The translations under genes and the position numbers were made by a program. 64,000 nucleotides of DNA, taken from the NCBI GenBank assembly GCA_050633905.1, contig JBOEHJ010000055.1, forward strand, positions 14,855 through 78,854, written 5' to 3'. The first letter of the stretch is position 1. The number at the start of each line of letters is the position of its first letter. This document shows positions 44,518 through 53,184 of this stretch, in pieces. This DNA comes from JANQPX01 sp050633905. GTDB lineage: Bacteria > Pseudomonadota > Alphaproteobacteria > Geminicoccales > Geminicoccaceae. Below the pieces are notes generated by a model. The model was not told the origin of the DNA and made no database searches. It was given only the letters and a program-made list of their open reading frames with translations.

Positions 44518-46137
44518 ATGTTACCTCGCGGATCGACCTATCAGGACATTTGCGCCAAGTTCGTTTGGGACATTCCCGAACGGTTCAACATCGCCTCCGC
44601 TGTCTGCGATCGCCATGCCGATGGCAGCCACAAGCTAGCTCTCATCGACGTTCAAGATGGCAAACGGGCGCTACTGCATAGTTTCGACGATCTGCGATCG
44701 GCAAGCTCGCGCCTCGCTAACAGTCTTCGAGCCAACAATATTCAAACCGGCGACCGGATCGGAATTCTGTTAGGCCAGCGGGTCGAGACCTTGATCGCAC
44801 ATCTCGCCATCTACAAACTCGGCGCGATTGCAGTACCGTTGTTCAGTCTGTTCGGGCCGGAAGCCCTTGCCTTTCGCCTGGCGGACAGCGGCATGAGTGC
44901 CTTGATCACCGATCCCGAAGGTGTGGCAAAAATCACCGCGATCGATCAGGACCTGCCCGTACTCAGGCTGATCATCTCCACCGAGCCCGGCCCAGATGGC
45001 TCTGTGCATCTCGGCAGTCTGATGGAGCGGGCATCCGATCAATTCGAGACCGTGGCCACGCGCGCCGATGATCCGGCCCTCATCATCTACACCTCCGGCA
45101 CGACCGGCCCACCTAAAGGTGCTTTGCACGCGCATCGAGTCCTGCTCGGCCATCTACCAGGCGTACAATGGCCCCATGCCCTCTTCCCCAAGGCCGATGA
45201 TCGTTTTTGGACACCGGCGGATTGGGCCTGGATCGGCGGGCTGTTCGATGTCCTTATGCCCAGCCTCTATTTCGGCGTGCCGGTGGTCGCCAGCCGAAGC
45301 ACCAAGTTCGAAGCGGCGGCGGCGATCGACCTCATGATCCGCCACGACATCAAGAACGTCTTCATGCCACCGACCGCACTCCGCCTTCTCCGCCAAGCCG
45401 GGGTCGGGGCGTCCCGCCTTGACTTGCGCAGCCTTGCGAGCGGCGGAGAGAAACTCGGCGACGATGTGATCGACTGGGGTCGCTCGACCTTCAATCTGGA
45501 TATCAATGAGTTCTACGGCCAAACCGAAGCCAATCTACTGGTGGGCAACAATGCTGAAATGATGCCTCTTCGATCCGGCAGCATGGGTCGGCCAATCCCT
45601 GGCCATGACGTCGCCGTGATCGATGAGGACGGCGAGCTCTGCCCCCCAGGCGAAAACGGCGAGATCGCTGCCCGGCGTCCAGACCCCGTGATGTTTCTTG
45701 GTTACTGGAATAACGATGCGGCCGTTGCCGCCAAGTTTCGCGGCGATTGGCTATTGAGCGGCGATCTCGGTGTCGCCGATGAGGACGGCTATCTCACTTT
45801 TCTCGGACGAACCGACGATGTCATCAGCTCCGCTGGCTATCGCATCGGCCCCTCGGAAATTGAAGACTGCCTGACCCAACATCCCGCCATCGCGATGGCC
45901 GCGGTCATCGGTGTGCCCGATCCAATCCGCGGCGAGACGATCAAATCCTGCCTCGTCCTCCGCGAGGGCTGCGAGCCCAGCGATCACTTGAAAGAGAACA
46001 TAAAAAAGTTTGTCAAAACCCGCCTCGCCGCCCACGAATATCCCCGCCTGATCGAGTTTTTTGACAGTCTACCGCTGACCGCGACCGGCAAGGTGATGCG
46101 CAAAAACCTGCGCGAGCGGCATTCCAACTGCGACTGA
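44518..46137 (+). CDS. AMP-forming acyl-CoA synthetase (acetyl/medium-chain type)
   Basis: A 539-aa acyl-CoA ligase resembling the medium-chain/ACSM and acetyl-CoA-synthetase-like branch. ATP loop YTSGTTGPPKGA (about 190-201), WTPADWAWIGGLFD, the adenylate motif EFYGQTEANLL, GWL-like GDWLLSGDLG, hinge GRTDDVISSAGYRIGPSEIE and catalytic lysine in TATGKVMRK. It is divergent from gmd and shows no operon partner. The chain length of its substrate is not determined by sequence alone. Confidence 0.88.
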   Translation: MLPRGSTYQDICAKFVWDIPERFNIASAVCDRHADGSHKLALIDVQDGKRALLHSFDDLRSASSRLANSLRANNIQTGDRIGILLGQRVETLIAHLAIYKLGAIAVPLFSLFGPEALAFRLADSGMSALITDPEGVAKITAIDQDLPVLRLIISTEPGPDGSVHLGSLMERASDQFETVATRADDPALIIYTSGTTGPPKGALHAHRVLLGHLPGVQWPHALFPKADDRFWTPADWAWIGGLFDVLMPSLYFGVPVVASRSTKFEAAAAIDLMIRHDIKNVFMPPTALRLLRQAGVGASRLDLRSLASGGEKLGDDVIDWGRSTFNLDINEFYGQTEANLLVGNNAEMMPLRSGSMGRPIPGHDVAVIDEDGELCPPGENGEIAARRPDPVMFLGYWNNDAAVAAKFRGDWLLSGDLGVADEDGYLTFLGRTDDVISSAGYRIGPSEIEDCLTQHPAIAMAAVIGVPDPIRGETIKSCLVLREGCEPSDHLKENIKKFVKTRLAAHEYPRLIEFFDSLPLTATGKVMRKNLRERHSNCD

Positions 46138-46517
46138 TGGATTACCTTTGGATGAAGAGTCCTCAGACTAGATACCAGAAACCAGTCGTCATCAATGTCA
46201 GATTCGGACCTGCAAACTTTTCTTAACCTGCTTTTGTCACGGTATTTCCTGGTCCAGGCGATCGTGAAAATCCGACCACTCGCAAGCAAAAGGGAGGCGG
46301 TGGCGGATTACCAGGATCACATGGACCTGATCTCCAAGCTAACACTAACTGGTTAAAGAAAAATGAGCGGCTGGCGTGCTGCTTTGATTAATCAGAAGGG
46401 ATTGATCGCCATAGAAGGAGTATAAGCGACGATGGTCTTCGATGAGCCCCTAGCGTTCAGGATTAAGACCTGATGTGCCAGTATCAGACCCGTATCGACG
46501 CGTCGACCGGCATAGCC
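46138..46517. other. intergenic region, no gene seen
   Basis: 380 bp between the convergent acyl-CoA synthetase and CDP-alcohol transferase genes. I see no hairpin with T run, no RNA gene and no copy of the dispersed repeat. Short open frames here have no codon or family support. Confidence 0.5.
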
Positions 46518-47123
46518 TTAGTCAAAGTGATGCCACCCTGCATGAATGCGGGTTGCGGTGGTTACCCAACATAGAGATCCAAAAACAACGGCTAGGATCG
46601 GGAACCAGGTCGGAAAAGCGCAAGCGAGAACAAACAAAAGTATCGTTTCCGTCCCCTCGGTCAGGCCACCGAGATAGTAGAGGGACTTTTGGCCGCGGAT
46701 GTCGGTGGTGATGCCACGCTTCTCTGCCATGATCGCGTAAGCAAGAAAAGAACACCCCGTGCCGATGAAGCTGAAGATCAGGAACGCGGCTGCCAAGGCA
46801 TTGTTCAAAGGATCGGCGAGTGCGAAGGCAAAGGGAATGCTGGAATAGAAGACGAAATCTAGGGTGATATCGAGAAAGCCACCCCGATCGGTTTTTTGAG
46901 ATTTTCGTGCGAGCGCGCCATCCAGACCATCAGCACTCCGATTGACGAGGAGAAGAAAAAGACCGAGCAGATAAGCCTGATAGGCGATCGAGACCATCGC
47001 GAAGAGGCCGATCACGAAGCCAAGCACGGTCACCCGATCAGCGGTCCATCCCCACTTGATCAAGAGCGCAGCGGTCCGATCGAGTGGTGGGTCAATCAGG
47101 GGTCTGAGCCTGGCATCAAACAT
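46518..47123 (-). CDS. CDP-alcohol phosphatidyltransferase family protein
   Basis: A 201-aa integral membrane enzyme with about five or six helices. The catalytic motif D-x2-D-G-x2-A-R-x8-G-x3-D-x3-D is seen as ADGLDGALARKSQKTD with RGGFLDITLD after it. The family joins CDP-diacylglycerol (or another CDP-alcohol) to an alcohol. It lies 40 bp after pssA, on the same strand, so it takes part in phospholipid synthesis, but head-group specificity (glycerol phosphate, inositol, choline) is not readable; the length is near that of PgsA. Confidence 0.85.
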   Translation of the reverse strand: MFDARLRPLIDPPLDRTAALLIKWGWTADRVTVLGFVIGLFAMVSIAYQAYLLGLFLLLVNRSADGLDGALARKSQKTDRGGFLDITLDFVFYSSIPFAFALADPLNNALAAAFLIFSFIGTGCSFLAYAIMAEKRGITTDIRGQKSLYYLGGLTEGTETILLFVLACAFPTWFPILAVVFGSLCWVTTATRIHAGWHHFD

Positions 47124-47163
47124 CAGTCATGCTTCCCTCGCCCAGGAGACCGAGGCCGAACGA

Positions 47164-48093
47164 TCAATCGTGCTTTGGCTCATCGGGCTTGATCAGACGA
47201 ACGCGCCCTGCCGCCGTCTCTGCAGACTCCAGCGTCGCCCTGGGCGGCTCACCCTCAATCATCTCCGCCTCGAGATCGGCATCGCGTCGCTCGGCTTCAG
47301 TTTGCGCGGCCAGATTCTTGGCGACCACAACACTGATGGGAATGCTGATAAAATAAAGAACTGCCACGGTCAGCAAGGTCCACCAGGGAACATTCACCAG
47401 AGCCACGATGATCGCGCCGACAATCACCAGGGTCGGCAACATGAATTGCGGCTTGACCCGGGTCGTCATCATCTTGATTGAAAAGGTCGGGACCGTGCTC
47501 ACCATCATTAGGGCGGCAAAGACCAGAACGGCGGCATTCAGCCACCAGATCTGCGGCCAGGCCTGGCCGAGCGCGAAGGTCAGCATCATCGGCACGATGA
47601 CCACACCAGCGGCGGCAGGCGCCGGCATGCCGGTGAAAAAGCGCGTCATCCAGGGAGGACGATCGGGATCTTCAAGTTCGCTGTTGAAGCGCGCCAGCCT
47701 AAGCGCAGCGCAGATCACATAAAATAAGGCAATCGCCCAGCCGAAGCTCTTGGCCTCGTTCAGCGTCCAGAGATAGATCAGGAAGGCTGGCGCCACGCCG
47801 AAGCTCAGAAAATCGGCGAGACTGTCCAGTTCAGCACCTAGCTTGGAAGTGATCTTCAACAACCTGGCCGAGCGACCATCCAGACCATCAAAAATACCTG
47901 CTAAGATGATCATCACAACCGCGGTCTGGTAATGGCCATCCAGGCCATAGCGGATCGCCGAGAGACCAAAGCAGATGCTGGCGACAGTAAACGCATTGGG
48001 AAGGAGGTGAATGAGCGGCCGCGCCTGCAAACGCCGCCGTCGCGCCTTCCAGCGATCACGCCGCCTTTCGCGCTTCATCAGCTTTGTCTCCAT
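47164..48093 (-). CDS. pssA: CDP-diacylglycerol-serine O-phosphatidyltransferase
   Basis: A 309-aa membrane enzyme making phosphatidylserine from CDP-diacylglycerol and serine. A strongly basic N-terminus (MKRERRRDRWKARRRR) precedes seven or eight helices, and the CDP-alcohol motif is DGLDGRSARLLKITSKLG with ELDSLAD. The region FGVAPAFLIY is typical of PssA type II. The start overlaps the end of psd by 16 bases, so the two consecutive pathway steps are coupled. The C-terminal tail is acidic and cytoplasmic. Confidence 0.92.
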   Translation of the reverse strand: METKLMKRERRRDRWKARRRRLQARPLIHLLPNAFTVASICFGLSAIRYGLDGHYQTAVVMIILAGIFDGLDGRSARLLKITSKLGAELDSLADFLSFGVAPAFLIYLWTLNEAKSFGWAIALFYVICAALRLARFNSELEDPDRPPWMTRFFTGMPAPAAAGVVIVPMMLTFALGQAWPQIWWLNAAVLVFAALMMVSTVPTFSIKMMTTRVKPQFMLPTLVIVGAIIVALVNVPWWTLLTVAVLYFISIPISVVVAKNLAAQTEAERRDADLEAEMIEGEPPRATLESAETAAGRVRLIKPDEPKHD

Positions 48094-48779
48094 CCACTTT
48101 GATCTTGATTGCGCCGACCATCAGCGAGCACGGTCTCGCCGGCCAGCGCCCGCTGCCCCGGCGCCACCAGCGGCGTGACCCCTTCCGGCAAATAGACATC
48201 ACAGCGCGAACCGAAGCGGATCAAACCGACGCGCTCGCCGCTATGCAGTTGATCGCCCTCGTCGACAAAGCGCACGATCCGACGTGCCACCAGGCCCGCT
48301 ATCTGTACGAGGCCGTAAACATCGCCATCAGCCGTCTCGATGCGAAACGACTGGCGCTCATTATCCTCAGATGCCTTATCGAGGGCGGCGTTCAGGAATT
48401 TGCCGGGCCGATAGGCAAGCTTGGTGACGACACCCGGCACCGGCGTCCGGTTCACGTGCACGTCGAAAACGTTCAGGAATACGCTGATGCACATCTTGGG
48501 CTCATCACCCAGTTCCATTTCCGGCGGCGGTGTCCGCTTCGTAATGGTTTGCACCACGCCGTCAGCCGGGCTCACCACGATTCCTATGCCCTCTGGCGTC
48601 ACCCGAGGCGGGTCGCGAAAGAAGTAGATCATCCAGGCGGTAACCAGGAGGCCCAGCCAGAACAGCCAGCCGGCAAACAGCCCGAGGATCAAGCTGGCTA
48701 CGAAGGCGGCCGCGATGAAAGGCCAACCCTTGGGATGGATCGGGGTGATCACCCCTTTGAGATGCTCTGGCATGGTCAT
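48078..48779 (-). CDS. psd: phosphatidylserine decarboxylase proenzyme
   Basis: A 233-aa enzyme that decarboxylates phosphatidylserine to phosphatidylethanolamine. It is the short, alphaproteobacterial/archaeal-like form. Two N-terminal helices anchor it; SPADGVVQ and FLNVFDVHVNRTPVPG are family motifs. Self-cleavage before the serine of LIRFGSRCDVYLP yields the alpha chain with the pyruvoyl group. First gene of psd-pssA-CDP-alcohol transferase on the minus strand. Two ATGs lie two codons apart at the start. Confidence 0.94.
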   Translation of the reverse strand: MTMPEHLKGVITPIHPKGWPFIAAAFVASLILGLFAGWLFWLGLLVTAWMIYFFRDPPRVTPEGIGIVVSPADGVVQTITKRTPPPEMELGDEPKMCISVFLNVFDVHVNRTPVPGVVTKLAYRPGKFLNAALDKASEDNERQSFRIETADGDVYGLVQIAGLVARRIVRFVDEGDQLHSGERVGLIRFGSRCDVYLPEGVTPLVAPGQRALAGETVLADGRRNQDQSGWRQS

Positions 48780-49099
48780 GGCTTGGCCGATTATCCCTCT
48801 GATAGCGCCCAGAAGATGCTGATGTAAGCCGAATGCGCCCCGTCGTCAAAGGATCAGAATCCCAACGAACCAGAGTTTTCATGGTCTGTGCCCCTGTCAA
48901 ATCACAATTTATCATGAAAAATCACACGAAGTTTTTGCAAAACTCATCGCAATTTGCGATCAATCAGTCGCGGAATGAGACTCGCAGACGAATAACCACC
49001 CCTAGCCGGAGCCTAACGCACTCAAATCTAACGATGGTTCTCGCTGGCATGTGCCTTGCTCTCTGCTTCAGATAAGTTTTAATCAGGAGGACTAACTCA
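48780..49099. promoter_or_regulatory. divergent psd/aqpZ promoter region with palindromes
   Basis: A 320-bp AT-richer region. It contains a perfect 7+1+7 palindrome ATCGCAA-T-TTGCGAT (48946-48960) and TTTTGCAAAA (48933-48942), 140-170 bp before the aqpZ start. Both are possible operator sites. An excellent ribosome site AGGAGG (49085-49090) precedes aqpZ. I cannot assign promoter boxes firmly. Confidence 0.5.
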
Positions 49100-49819
49100 A
49101 TGCTGTTCAATAAAGCTCTCGCCGAGGTTATCGGCACCTTTACACTCGTTTTCATCGGCTGTGGCGCTGCGGTTCTCGCCGGCGAGCATATCGGCTTCAC
49201 CGGCATCTCCTTTGCCTTCGGACTTGGTTTAATCGCCATGGCCTATGGCATCGGCCCGATCTCCGGCTGCCACATCAACCCCGCCGTCAGCCTCGGCATG
49301 CTGGTCGCTGGACGGATGTCGGTTGTTGAATTCATCACCTATGTGATCGCCCAGGTGATCGGCGCCGTCGTTGCCGCGGGTGCGCTCTTCTTCATCGTGA
49401 GCGGTGGTGCTGGCGAAGGTGGGGTGACCAATCTCGGCCAGAACGGCTGGGGCGAGGGCTATCTTGATGGCCATGGCCTGCAGGCAGCGATCACCTTCGA
49501 GCTCATCGCAACATTCCTCTTCGTCCTAATGATTCTCGGCTCGACCACAGACAGAGCGCCCGCCGCCGTTGCTGGCCTCGCAATCGGTCTTGCCCTGGTT
49601 GCTATCCATCTCATCGGCATCCCGATCACCGGCACATCGGTTAACCCTGCAAGAAGCTTCGGCCCTGCCCTCCTGGTTGGTGGTCAAGCGATGCAGCAAT
49701 TGTGGGTCTTCATTGTCGTGCCGCTCATCGCTGGCGTGATCGCGGGCATCGTGCATCGTGTCCTCGAAGCCGGGCATGATGATGTCTATGCCGCCTCCAA
49801 TCGGGTGCCTGCCGAGTAA
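49100..49819 (+). CDS. aqpZ: aquaporin Z
   Basis: A 239-aa water channel with six helices and two half-helices bearing NPA: SGCHINPAVS in the first half and GTSVNPARSFGPA in the second. The arginine after the second NPA and the histidine/threonine in the selectivity-filter region match the water-specific AqpZ type rather than glycerol facilitators, which have Asp after the second NPA region. The start has AGGAGG nine bases upstream and a strong terminator follows, so it is a single-gene transcript. It likely responds to osmotic conditions; regulator unknown. Confidence 0.95.
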   Translation: MLFNKALAEVIGTFTLVFIGCGAAVLAGEHIGFTGISFAFGLGLIAMAYGIGPISGCHINPAVSLGMLVAGRMSVVEFITYVIAQVIGAVVAAGALFFIVSGGAGEGGVTNLGQNGWGEGYLDGHGLQAAITFELIATFLFVLMILGSTTDRAPAAVAGLAIGLALVAIHLIGIPITGTSVNPARSFGPALLVGGQAMQQLWVFIVVPLIAGVIAGIVHRVLEAGHDDVYAASNRVPAE

Positions 49820-49843
49820 CCAGCGGCCCGATCGAGACGAGAG

Positions 49844-49881
49844 ACGCCCGGCTGGGACTGTTCCAGCCGGGCGTTTTTTTT
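49844..49881 (+). terminator. rho-independent terminator of aqpZ
   Basis: A perfect 12-bp GC-rich stem, ACGCCCGGCTGG (49844-49855) with 49863-49874, a 7-nt loop and eight T residues (49874-49881). It lies 25 bases after the aqpZ stop and is the strongest terminator in the window. Confidence 0.95.
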
Positions 49882-49992
49882 GGCCTCGTCAACGCGACTT
49901 TACGAAATCTCCATTTTTCTGTGGTCTTTGGTCCATTCGCGAATAACGCTCCAAGTTTTTGTGTGAAGAGCTATGACGATTGTCCTCATGAG

Positions 49993-50715
49993 ATGAGTGC
50001 CACACCACCTCTACAAATCGACCAACTCACCTGCTGTTATGGCGCTACCCCGGTGATCGATCATCTCTCCTTCACCTTGGAGGCCGGCGAGATTCTGGGC
50101 ATTGCCGGGGCTGAGGGTGCTGGTATCTCAACATTGCTTAAAGCCGTCTTGCTGCTCGTAGCGCCCAATTCTGGCCGTGTCCTGATCTTTGCAAAACCTC
50201 ATGAACTCGCCAGCAGCCGGTCCCAGCTCGCCTATCTGCCTGAAGAGATCAATGTCCCTGGGCACCTCACCGGTTACGACGTCGTCAATATGACCAGAAC
50301 GGTCCATGGCGAAGTTAAGGCGAAGTCATCGATCGACGACCTTGCCCGCAGGCTCGATTTGCCGGAAAAGCGCCTCATTCATCCGACCCGTGACTGCACC
50401 AAAGCGGACAGCCAAAAACTCGGCCTGATCGCTCTCCTTTCCATGGAGAGGCCGATCCTGCTGCTCGATCAGCCCATGACCCATATCGGCCCCGAAGCTA
50501 AGGCCGGCTTGACCGATTGCTTAAGGACTTATGTCACGAAAGGTGGTGCCGTGCTTCTGGGATCCCATCGCCAGGACGATCACCAAGGTGTTTCGGATCG
50601 TCTCATCACCTTGGAAGAGGGCAAAATGGTGACGATGGCAACGTCCGGTAAAAAGGACGATCTCGCACCTAGTTCACCTCGTCGTCAGGACGACATCATT
50701 TCGCCGACAGGGTAA
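49993..50715 (+). CDS. degenerate ABC-type ATPase, probably catalytically inactive
   Basis: A 240-aa protein with the overall fold of an ABC-2/NatA-type ATP-binding subunit (CCYGATPVIDHLSFTLEAGE; AYLPEEINVPGHLTGYD; LITLEEGKM). Every key catalytic motif is altered. Walker A reads GAEGAGIST, with Ile45 where lysine is essential. The LSGGQ signature is CTKADSQ (135-141). Walker B is ILLLDQP, with Gln160 in place of the catalytic glutamate. The switch histidine (His192) remains. The frame is intact with no stops or shifts, so it is not simply a pseudogene. There is no permease gene nearby. It could be a regulatory pseudo-ATPase. The frame opens at 49921; ATG 49993 starts the domain. Confidence 0.75.
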   Translation: MSATPPLQIDQLTCCYGATPVIDHLSFTLEAGEILGIAGAEGAGISTLLKAVLLLVAPNSGRVLIFAKPHELASSRSQLAYLPEEINVPGHLTGYDVVNMTRTVHGEVKAKSSIDDLARRLDLPEKRLIHPTRDCTKADSQKLGLIALLSMERPILLLDQPMTHIGPEAKAGLTDCLRTYVTKGGAVLLGSHRQDDHQGVSDRLITLEEGKMVTMATSGKKDDLAPSSPRRQDDIISPTG

Positions 50716-50757
50716 GGTAAAGACGGATTCAGGTTGCAGAGCGGAGCGGTTCGGGGT

Positions 50758-51324
50758 TCAGCGACCGTCGGGCTGATCAGCGAACCAGGATGCCTTGCGC
50801 AGATCCGGCCAGCCATAAGCGATCTCGCGCACTGCTGGATATTTTTTACCCTTGAAGGACAAGGGTTTGGCGATACCTAGGAGAGACCCACCCAGGTTCT
50901 CGTAAAAGCGTCGCCCCATATGATTGCCTTCGAGCACCCAGACAGCAGCGCTGATCAAGCGTTGCTGGATTAAGACCTTGCCGGCATGGGTCAAAAGCGC
51001 CGTGCCGACGCCGCATCCCTGGGCTTCCGGCAGGACATAGGCAGCGTAAACCTCGCTTTGATAGTCTGGCAGATCCGCGCGTACCGGGCCAAAGGACAGA
51101 AAACCGACGATCTCTTCATCCAGCTCGGCGACCAGCACCTCGCCGCCTTCGCGCTGGCCGCAAAGCACCCGCTGCCAGAACCGCGTGCCCTGACTTTGGC
51201 CAAAGCCAATCAGTACCTCGTGGGGCAAAAGGCCGAGATAGGCTCCTTGCCAAGACTGCCATTGAACATTTGCGATATCTTCGGCATCGCCCGTTAAAGC
51301 ACTTCTTACCCTCAGTCCCGTCAT
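50758..51324 (-). CDS. GNAT-family N-acetyltransferase
   Basis: A 188-aa acetyltransferase. The acetyl-CoA motif is VLPEAQGCGVGTALLTHA (about 98-115), after strand EVYAAYV, and the conserved tail is VLEGNHMGRRFYENLGG. The N-terminus VRSALTGDAEDIANVQWQSW is typical of the RimI/YncA-like group. The substrate is unknown. It is convergent with the degenerate ABC gene and lies 12 bp after the UPF0173 hydrolase gene on the same strand. Confidence 0.87.
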   Translation of the reverse strand: MTGLRVRSALTGDAEDIANVQWQSWQGAYLGLLPHEVLIGFGQSQGTRFWQRVLCGQREGGEVLVAELDEEIVGFLSFGPVRADLPDYQSEVYAAYVLPEAQGCGVGTALLTHAGKVLIQQRLISAAVWVLEGNHMGRRFYENLGGSLLGIAKPLSFKGKKYPAVREIAYGWPDLRKASWFADQPDGR

Positions 51325-51336
51325 GACACACTCACA

Positions 51337-52026
51337 TCATAGCTCAATCGCTGCACCAGGGTCCGGCGTTAGCACGGTCCCTCGCGTCACCAGCGATTTG
51401 AAGGTTTCCGGGTCACCCGTCAAGAGATCGAATGTACCCCAATGCACCGGTATAATCGTCTCAAGATCCAAGAACTCATTGCACGCCATCGCCGCCGTTT
51501 CGGCTCCCATGGTGAAACGATCGCCAATAGGGATAAGGCCGATTTTCGGCTGATGAATTCGCTGGATCAATGCCATGTCGGAAAACAATTCCGTGTCGCC
51601 CGCATGGTAAACCGTCTTGCCGCTCGATTTGATCACGAGGCCAGCCGGATTGCCCATCGTCACCGGCTTACCGTCCTCGACGACGGCCGAACTGTGCAAC
51701 GCGTTGACCATCGAAACGGATAGGCCACCACAATCGATCGTACCGCCGATATTCATCGGCTCGGTCTTCTCAAGGCCTTGTGCGCCAAGATAAGCGCAGA
51801 TTTCGAACATCGCCACGACGGTCGCATCAAACGCCTTAGCAAGGCGCAGGCTGTCGCCGAGATGATCGGCATGGCCATGGGTCAACATGATGATGTCAAC
51901 CTTTTCCAAGCCGGTCTCGAAGTCGTTTGGAAATTTCGGATTGCCTGAAAAGAAGGGATCGACCAGGACGCTTTTGCCGTCGACAGCAAGATGACAAGCT
52001 GAGTGTCCGAGCCAGGTAAGCTTCAT
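51337..52026 (-). CDS. UPF0173 metal-dependent hydrolase (metallo-beta-lactamase fold)
   Basis: A 229-aa cytoplasmic protein. The metal-binding signature is LTHGHADHLGD (about 48-58), with MKLTWLGHSACHLAV at the N-terminus, VYHAGDTELF, IPIGDRFTMG and VPVHWGTFDLL, all typical of the UPF0173 (YtkL/UlaG-like) group. Natural substrates are not known. It is followed closely by the GNAT gene. Confidence 0.92.
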   Translation of the reverse strand: MKLTWLGHSACHLAVDGKSVLVDPFFSGNPKFPNDFETGLEKVDIIMLTHGHADHLGDSLRLAKAFDATVVAMFEICAYLGAQGLEKTEPMNIGGTIDCGGLSVSMVNALHSSAVVEDGKPVTMGNPAGLVIKSSGKTVYHAGDTELFSDMALIQRIHQPKIGLIPIGDRFTMGAETAAMACNEFLDLETIIPVHWGTFDLLTGDPETFKSLVTRGTVLTPDPGAAIEL

Positions 52027-52251
52027 TCAGTCTCTCGCGAATGTTCTGTCATCAACAACCCTTTCACAAGGCCGCAGATCCTAGCCATGTCGGATCGTTT
52101 CCGCTATGCCTTCATTGCAGAAAAAAATGAACATTCGCGATCGCTGTGGCATTTCGGTCATTGCTATTCGATCGCGGCTCCTGTCTGTCTAAAACTACAT
52201 GTTTTATGTGTGAGAACATGACCTTAGGCCTCCTTACAAAATAGGTGCCGT

Positions 52252-53127
52252 TTGACCCTGCGTGACGCAATTGCCACAGCAAGCGGCAAGCTTGCCAAGG
52301 TGGGAATCGAGGGTGCTTCCGGGGAGGCTTGGCTGCTTCTTTCTCATGTCACGGGACGTGACCGCGCGACCTTGTTCGCCCATGCGGAAGACCAGCTGTC
52401 GGCCGCCGATGAGCGCGCTTTAATGGAGCTTGTCGAACGGAGAGCCCAGCATGAACCGGTAGCGCTGATCTTCGGGCAAAAGGAATTCTGGAGCCTGCCG
52501 TTTGCCATTTCGAGCGACGTCCTCTGCCCACGGCCCGATTCGGAAACTCTGGTCGAGATGGCCTTGACCCAGCTCTGGCAGCGTGACGGGGAACAGCAGC
52601 CACCTTGCCTGCTCGATTTCGGCACGGGCTCCGGCTGTGTGATTTTGGCACTTCTCAGCGAACTTCCCAAAGCACGCGCGATCGGCATCGATCAAAGCCT
52701 GAAATCACTCGCGATCGCGAAGGCCAATGGCGAACGGCTCGGGCTGTCCTCACGGGTCAATTGGGTCTGCGCAGATTGGGGAACAGCGCTGAGCGGCCAC
52801 CATTTCGATCTGATCGTCAGCAACCCGCCCTACATCAAGACAGGCGATTGGCCAACACTCTCCCCTGAGATCCGTCTGTTCGAGCCAGACGCAGCCCTCC
52901 TGGCAGGCGAGGATGGGCTCGACGCCTATCGAAAGCTCGCCCCTGACATCGCGCGCTTGCTCACCTCAGACGGCATCGCGGTTGTCGAACATGGCATCCA
53001 CCAGGGCGATGCCATCGCCGATATCATGTCGAAGGCCAAGCTGAATGTCATCGACCGCAAAGCCGACCTAGCCGGCATCGACCGCTGCCTAGCTGTAAAG
53101 CGAACGGCCCAAACCTTGGCGCTTTAG
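52252..53127 (+). CDS. prmC: peptide chain release factor N5-glutamine methyltransferase
   Basis: A 291-aa SAM-dependent methyltransferase that modifies the GGQ glutamine of RF1/RF2. The N-terminal helical domain is followed by SAM loop DFGTGSGCVILALL, IGIDQSLKSLAIAKAN and the catalytic NPPY (in VSNPPYIKTGDW). The insertion FGQKEFWSLPFAIS before the SAM fold matches PrmC/HemK. The start is TTG at 52252 with AGGTG just upstream. It is not next to prfA in this window. It stands apart on the plus strand with alaS convergent. Confidence 0.92.
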   Translation: MTLRDAIATASGKLAKVGIEGASGEAWLLLSHVTGRDRATLFAHAEDQLSAADERALMELVERRAQHEPVALIFGQKEFWSLPFAISSDVLCPRPDSETLVEMALTQLWQRDGEQQPPCLLDFGTGSGCVILALLSELPKARAIGIDQSLKSLAIAKANGERLGLSSRVNWVCADWGTALSGHHFDLIVSNPPYIKTGDWPTLSPEIRLFEPDAALLAGEDGLDAYRKLAPDIARLLTSDGIAVVEHGIHQGDAIADIMSKAKLNVIDRKADLAGIDRCLAVKRTAQTLAL

Positions 53128-53184
53128 CCAGCCACAGACACCAATGCCAAGTCAACGCGCCTCGGCGTCCCCGGGCAGGGGAAG

